A DNA stretch of 64,000 nucleotides from Gnomoniopsis sp. IMI 355080 (Eukaryota; Ascomycota; Sordariomycetes; Diaporthales; Gnomoniaceae), in NCBI GenBank assembly GCA_027946555.1, contig JAPEVC010000155.1:24589-88588 (forward strand). The letters are read 5' to 3'. A model generated the notes under the pieces. That model did not search any database and had not been told where the DNA came from. It saw nothing but the letters and a program-made list of their open reading frames with translations. Every line of letters begins with the position of its first letter. Positions within the stretch are counted from its first letter, which is position 1. This document shows, piece after piece, positions 58,257 through 64,000 of the stretch. The position numbers were made by a program, and so were the translations under genes.

Positions 58257-58843
58257 GGTGAGTGTTTCTGGCGTGTTGGTTTCAAGCAGGGTCGTCTGCT
58301 TCGAAACCCCCCAGAATGCTGATGAATCACCATCGGTATCCTGATGTGGGGTGTTTGGGCTGAGTGCTGCTCATGGCCCGTCGTATGAACCGGCACTCAG
58401 CCTGCCACACCCGTCTTGCTCCTGAATGCGTGCTCTCAGTGTGATATGTATGTACTTGTGTGTGCCCGCGTGCGTGTCTGGGTTTATCACACGTTTGGAG
58501 TGATCGTGGAGTGAAGTGTGAGATGTTGTGGAGAGCGGTGTCCCCAAGTTTTCTTTCATCCGTCGAGACCTACTAGATTGTCCCTGGTCGTCATGGCATT
58601 TCCTACCTTCAGTCTTTACCGTGTGGCCAAGCAACAAAACGTCTTCATTTCTCTTATTTTCGCCGTCTTAACTCGTCCAGTCCCTACCGCAATCATAGGT
58701 ATTTACAACAATAAAACAAAAAAAAAAAGGCATTAACCTGCCTTCCAAAAACAACGCCGTGCCAAACCACCGTGAGATGCTGAAATGGATAGTAAACAAT
58801 TACCTCCCGTGACCTTGAATGACAAGATTACCGCAACAAGTGA
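58257..58843. other. Convergent 3' region, GNAT gene / rfa2
   Basis: 3' untranslated sequence, with an A-run near 58718-58728. No gene. Confidence 0.6.
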
Positions 58844-59868
58844 TCAGTAGTCCAGAACTGCCCAAGTCTCATCGTCGACGGTGGTGTACACCAAGCCCTG
58901 CTGCAGCAAATCGTCGGCAGCACCCAGCACGTCCCGCGTCGTCAAGCCCGTACTACTCGTAATGAGATTCAGATGCACACCCTCGTTGCCACCCGGCGTC
59001 TCCGCCAAGAAGCGGAACATCTTCTGCGCATTTGGTCCCACATGAGCAAGCTTCTGCGCATGCTCGCTGCTATCGTTCTGGTCGACAAACATACCACCAC
59101 CGTTAGCGGCGTTGCCATCGCCCGTGCCGGCGCCATTCTGCTGCGCGTCGCCGCTTGCCAGCGGGCCCTTTGTGAAGTACAGATGCACGGCCAGGCTCTC
59201 GAGCTGGTGGTAGTTGACCTCGTTGAAGTTGTCGACGGCGCGCACAAAGTTGGCGCCGACGTGGCGCTTCTGGTTGAACGACTTGAGACGACCCCAGACA
59301 CGCACGTACTGATCCAGCGCGTATTTTGGTTCGGCATCTTCCTCCTTGTCTGCGTCGACCCACTTCTTGACGTCAATGGTTCCCGTGCCGTCGTCGAGGC
59401 GGTACGTGATGTTGGTTGGCTGTGGGTTCACGGAGCGGATCTGGCCCACAATGGTCACTTGAGTGATGGGGTGGTTGTCGATGGTGAAGTCGGCGCCGGG
59501 GTAGGCTTCTTCGAGGTCGAGGAGTTGTTTGATGGTGACGGGCCGGAGGGACTCGTCGGAGAAGCCCTGGGGAAGGAGGGGCACAGTCAGCTTAAATTCA
59601 AAACCGAGGGAGCTCGCGATAGTGAGACTGCAGATGTGTATGAATGTATGCTGGGGGTTATGATATAAGAAGTGGTTGTTGTTTTATACCTTCTGGCCAC
59701 CTTGAGCACCTTGACTGCCTGACTGACTGCCGCTGAAGAAGCCGCCACCAGCTTCGCCGCCCTGCGCGCCATAGGACGTCTTTGAGTAGCTGTCGTATGA
59801 AGCTGTGTGGTTTGTTGTCAGTCTTACAGGATCAAATTTCGGGTGCTAGGTGCAATCAACATACTCAT
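58844..59868 (-). CDS. Rfa2, replication protein A 32-kDa subunit
   Basis: Predicted 279 aa from exons 59868-59865, 59802-59690 and 59566-58844. The N terminus is Gly/Ser/Gln-rich and phosphorylatable (SYDSYSKTSYGAQGGEAGGG). An OB fold follows (RPVTIKQLLDLEEAYPGADF, ITQVTIVGQIRSVN, TYRLDDGTGTIDVKKWVD, YVRVWGRLKSFNQKRHV), then a linker and a C-terminal winged helix (EGVHLNLITSSTGLTTRDVL, GLVYTTVDDETWAVLDY). Rfa2 is part of the RPA trimer that binds single-stranded DNA in replication, repair and checkpoint signalling. The first coding exon holds just ATGA before a GTATGT donor. Exon 3's frame is open upstream but the CCCCAG acceptor at 59567 joins QK to GFSDESLRPV as expected. Confidence 0.96.
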
Positions 59869-60768
59869 TGTGGGGTTGGGTGAGGTTCTGACGATCGGGT
59901 TGATGTTGTTTGTGAACGAGAAAGTTGGGGCGAGCGCTCAAGACGCGTCTTTGCAGGGTGCACAAGTTGACGCGCCAGGAACCACTTTAGCTGTTGGCGC
60001 GATGGAAAGTGACAGGGGGTCACCCCATATACCAGCACCCCAGTCAATCACTAGTCCCAGGTAGGAGCAGCTGCACGACGCGACCTGCCCTACCTGCCTG
60101 CTACCTAAGGCACAGGGTATATATTTTATAGTACCTGAGGTAAATGGACGACATATCTCTTCACAAATTACAACTGGACACAAACAAAATATAAATGATT
60201 GGTTTGGCTAAGCTTGAATTATGTGCCAAATGCCCAGTCTGCAAAGCTTGGGCTCCGTATCATTCCCAATGCTTAGGGGTGGCCTCCTCGGCCTCTAGGT
60301 GGCTGCTTGCACTCCTGATAATCGGGCATCAAGTATGTCTTGGGGTGGACCGTGTTTTAGCAAACTATATTTTCTCACATACCTACCTACTTAAGCAACA
60401 GTATTCAAAGAGGCTACATTCAAGTAAATGAATCACGTCATGGGAGACGCATGGCATCTCCTTATCAAGATGGTCTGTCTACTTCCCAGTGCGAGGTGGT
60501 CATCAAACTTCAACACCTCAAGAACCCAAGCCGTGGTAATACACTGGAAGAAAGGTGTGATGAATTACCAACCAATCGATATGGAGTTGAATAGACACTT
60601 CATTTAAATCTCTTGCTCAAAAACCCAAACATGGTCAGCGGGGCTCTTGCGAACTTTATTGGGCAATTCCGGAGGCTACATTGGGAGCGCGGTATAAAGA
60701 TTGTGAAAGTCCCAGTGTTCTTCTTCAACGGATATGACAGGAAAAGACTAGATAGACTAATACTGAAC
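59869..60768. other. Divergent spacer, rfa2 / lipase gene
   Basis: 900 bp with no gene. MluI-box-like ACGCGT at about 59943-59948 and a second related site, GACGCGCC, at about 59969-59976, lie 75-110 bp upstream of the rfa2 start. ACGCGT is the MBF (Mbp1/Swi6) site of S-phase genes, so it may time rfa2 expression. Confidence 0.45.
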
Positions 60769-62203
60769 ATGAAGCTAACGGATCTAACATGGTCGTTCTT
60801 GACTCTGCGCGTGTGGCTACACGGGGGCCTAGTATATTCGCAGTCATGTGGTGCTTCCAACTCAAGTTTCACCCTGGATGCAGAGCAGACCCAGCGGGCC
60901 AATCTCTCTCAGGCAGCTAAGAGTAATGTGGAAGGGGCTGTCAATTCCGAAAGATCAACCTGGGCAACAGGCTCGGTTTCTTCAGATCCATTCTACACCT
61001 TGCCCAGCAATGTCACGGCCAGCTTCTCTTCTCTCAAGCCAGGAACACTCCTCAGCGTCGAGTACCGCACAAACACAAGTCTCTTTACAATTGCACCGAC
61101 TTTGGCCATGTCGCGTATTCTCTTCACGACAGAGACCTTCAACGGGTCGACCGTGCCCGCCTCGGCCTATGTCTTATGGCCCTTCTCACCCAACTTGCAG
61201 CCAGGGACCAACAAGACGCAGACCGTCGTGTGGGCACATGGCACGTCCGGATCCTTTGGAGAGTGCGCGCCCTCCCATTTACGAAATCTCTGGTACGATT
61301 TCTCAGCCCCCTTTCCTCTTGCGCTGGCCTGGGTATGCTGTCGTGGCGCCTGACTTTCAGGGGCTCGGGATCGACCACACCATCACAGACTCGGGGGAGA
61401 CCACGTTCCTTCGGAGCCCTTGGGTGGCGCACGTCCCCATCGCGAATGACATGTTCCACGCCCAACGAGCTGCCCTCCAGGCCTTCCCGTCGCAGCTTTC
61501 GGACGAGTTCGTTGTCATGGGCCACAGTCAAGGCGGCGGTGTGGCTTGGGCCGCTGCCGAGCGACAAGCTGTGCGGCCCGTCCCTGGATATTTGGGCACC
61601 ATTTCGGGCAGTCCTGCGTCCAACTACTCCAGCGTCATCGATTATTTCGGCTTGGAGATTGTGCAGGCGGCGCTGATCGCCTGGAGTGCGCAGTCCATTT
61701 TTCCCGAATTCGAGCTCTCAGAAGTCCTTACACCCCTGGGAATGAGTCGGCTTGCGTTGCTTGCTGAGGTCAATGGTTGTCAAATGACTAGGGGAACGTT
61801 GCTTGGAGTGGATATAGATGAGCTGATCCTGGATGATTGGGCTGAGAACTTCTATATTCGGCAATTCTTGGAGCTCACAGGAGCCGGAGGCAAGCCTGTT
61901 GCCGGTCCTATGATAGTGATTCAGTCAACAACAGACCCGCTCATCCCAGAGGTGACGGTGACGCAGACCGTGAACGAGACGTGTATGAGACACCCTGAGA
62001 GCTTGATAGACTACCTTGTTGTCAACGGTACGGCGCATGTTCCCACCTTGTCTGCAACCCAGAAGCATTGGTTGGGTTGGATCAGCGATCGTTTCGCTGG
62101 TGTTCCCGTGGAGGATGGCTGTCGAGGCATAGTCTTGCAGCCTTATCTGCCAACTGAGCACTATCAATATGACAACAATTATTTCCTGGAGAGGGAGACG
62201 TAG
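60769..62203 (+). pseudogene. Secretory lipase (LIP-family alpha/beta hydrolase), interrupted by a frameshift
   Basis: The N-terminal frame starts at ATG 60769 with a likely signal peptide (MKLTDLTWSFLTLRVWLHGG) and runs as far as FGECAPSHLRNLWYDFSAPF before going out of frame at about 61325-61333. The +1-shifted frame continues GYAVVAPDFQGLGIDHT, the nucleophile elbow VVMGHSQGGGVAW (Ser nucleophile), then a lid region and the closing part TTDPLIPEVTV and GTAHVPTL with the probable Asp and His, to the stop at 62201-62203. Family members read directly from ALA into GYAVVAPD, so a single extra base near 61330 explains the break; no intron of usable size fits. Intact, it would be a secreted hydrolase of about 478 aa with several N-glycosylation sites. 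It could be a recent pseudogene or a sequence error. Confidence 0.8.
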
Positions 62204-64000
62204 GGCATGCGAGGTCGCACACCAAAGGTTGTTGCAGCCATGCATGCTGTCTTATTGAATCATTGTGTGCATGGCTCCAAAGAAGACAAAAAGCATGCCG
62301 GGTTTACGGGGACCACTTCTCGGTATTCATACGGCATGAAAAACCACGCAATTGTGTTGAAAAAAAAAAAAGCCCGACAAAGCAAATGCCTGGAAACTCT
62401 GAACGCTTAGAAACTTGAGCGTGATACGTCGGAATAAAGAGAAGTCGGCAACAACATATGACTCGTCAATGGCCATGAGCGTGTATAAATGTGTTTTCAT
62501 TTCATAGTTCGGACTCTCTTCCGGTAGTAATTGCAAGCTGAAAGACGACAGCACTCGTTGACTTGGACCGGGTACGAATTTGGTGACTGCGAACCACGAG
62601 AAAGGGGGTTGTGTGCGGCATTTCCAAAAGACAATCAAGGCCAAAAGCGGTCCACCTGTAGTGGTCGTCCGTGGAGGAAACCCCCTCCCCCAGGTGTAAA
62701 TCGATGAGTCAGTTTCTAGATCTAGTCAGCAATACTTGCGAGTGCATTGTATGGAGGCTGAGATCATGCCATTCCCAATGGTCCAGGATCCGTTTACATG
62801 GTACATCTGCAGCCAGATCTCCCGTTCGCATGCTGCAGTGCTCTCCGAGATCTGGCGGTCTGGCGGCATAGTTATATATACCACCACCAGGACAACCCCC
62901 CCCCCCCAAACCCCAGAAGGGACCAAGCTGTATTGCTGTCACTCTTCGAGTCTTTTATATCGTCCTGGCGAATGTGGCTGGCTAGTCAAAGATGCAAATG
63001 TTCCCGCGACGGATCAAAACACCCTCTTACAACGTACGCAGTGAGCTTGCGTCTTCGTTTCCACGAAACGTCAGGCATCAGGTGGGGCCGTGTGGCTGGG
63101 TAGGCCGTTGTCCGCCCTTTTTTTGCAGTCAGCTGAACTGTAGAAATAAATAGACAGACCGGCTTTTGGGTGGCACAGCATCCGAACTGGGGGCGTCTTG
63201 ATCCCAAAGAAGGTTCGGAAGCAGCCGATCTCCTCTGCTTGCAGCGGATCGTTGCGAGCCCTCCTGCATCTTGTCCTTGTAATCATGGTGCTGACAAGAC
63301 GTAGTAATAATAATGATGATGATGATAATAGTACAGCAACGAGGAGCGAAGAGGGGGAAAAAAAGAAGAGAAAAAAGAAAGAAAGAAAAAGGATACCCTG
63401 GGCACAAAAGACAGCGGGCCAACACTCGACGAATGCATGAGAAGAGGAGATGAGGAAGGACCCGATGGGTTGCCTCCCTTGAGGTTATTAGGGATGACGA
63501 AGAGATCGGCTCCAGGGTATGAAGATGCGTACTGTGTAGACACCCTCGCTATCTTGACACAAAAAATTGGGCGTATATGCCCAAGATCTTTTCGACCTTC
63601 ATGTACTGTACTGTTCTTGAGCAACCATTTGTCCGTGCGGAAATGACATTGTCTCCAAAGGCGGCTTTGCCCGTGGCAATATCATTCTCATTAAAATCTT
63701 CGGCCCGGGGGATTTCCAGATTCAAACACTCCGTCCCACTTCGAAAACATGCAGACCAAAAGGGAGGGGAGACCTTTGTCGGCGGCGGACTGGCGTTGCT
63801 GATCGACTTTGTGCTAAGCCCCCTAATAATATAAGAAAAAAAAAAAAACAGGACGCGGGTGGGAAAGCTGGGTATTTTCGTCCCTGTGTTGGGCTCCCCT
63901 CCCCCCTTCCCTCCCCCCCAAAACACCCTTGTCAGGCGTTCAATGTTGACAAGGTACTGTAGTACGTTGTTTTCTTTTGGTGTTGGGGTGACATCGGAGC
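62204..64000. other. Terminal 1.8 kb without a recognised gene
   Basis: The region holds homopolymer and low-complexity runs: A-run near 62361-62371, C-run near 62897-62906, AATAAT/GATGAT triplets near 63302-63331, purine tract 63355-63392 and A-run 63835-63848. No frame shows a motif. Confidence 0.5.

Noticed and set aside
61300..61345. Tiny intron (GTACGATTTCTCAG) in the lipase gene
   Set aside because: 14 nt is far below spliceable size and removing it would delete conserved residues without restoring the frame properly.
1..64000. CRISPR arrays, rRNA, intact transposons, telomere repeats
   Set aside because: Looked for on both strands; no spaced direct repeats, no transposase or reverse-transcriptase motifs and no TTAGGG arrays were seen.

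Overview
The window reads as nuclear DNA of a filamentous ascomycete (Pezizomycotina; Sordariomycetes and perhaps Hypocreales, low confidence). The reasons are intron-bearing genes with short introns (about 50-150 nt, GTAAGT-type donors, YAG acceptors), an AreB/ASD-4-type GATA factor, an Arp9 subunit, a fungal Fox2 multifunctional enzyme, a Ras1 ending in CVLM, and a gene density of about one per 2.8 kb. I see no CRISPR array, tRNA, rRNA or intact transposon. All exon boundaries were set by eye from splice signals, reading phase and remembered family signatures; no search was run.

Layout. 0-3.4 kb: an unresolved minus-strand gene fragment, then krr1 (ribosome biogenesis). 6.4-8.7 kb: the GATA factor, with a long intron that looks like an internal promoter. 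9.3-13.3 kb: three minus-strand metabolic genes (zinc-less MDR reductase, YeeE/YedE-type membrane protein, Rid-family protein). 13.9-19.4 kb: arp9 and a Ysc84-like actin/lipid-binding gene. 19.4-29 kb: sparse, with microsatellites, one tiny membrane protein and an F-box gene. 29-31 kb: an RBR E3 ligase. 31.5-36.4 kb: fox2 (peroxisomal beta-oxidation), divergent from a Tda10-like P-loop kinase. 36.8-42.7 kb: Ecm11-domain gene, nbp35 (cytosolic Fe-S assembly), GMF/Aim7 (Arp2/3 regulation) and a MoCF-domain gene with micro-exons. 42.7-47.9 kb: gene-free. 47.9-62.2 kb: ras1, a nine-exon cysteine-rich multi-zinc-cluster gene, idi1 (isoprenoid synthesis), a GNAT acetyltransferase, rfa2 (RPA32) and a secretory-lipase gene carrying a frameshift. 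62.2-64 kb: nothing recognised.

The genes are mostly unrelated housekeeping and regulatory functions, not one cluster. Several pairs are divergent and share upstream regions (fox2/Tda10-like, Ecm11/nbp35, GMF/MoCF, rfa2/lipase). The best candidate for something undescribed is the 894-residue protein encoded at 50328-54066. It combines two variant zinc-cluster motifs in its first third with at least two further Cys/His groups at its C terminus.
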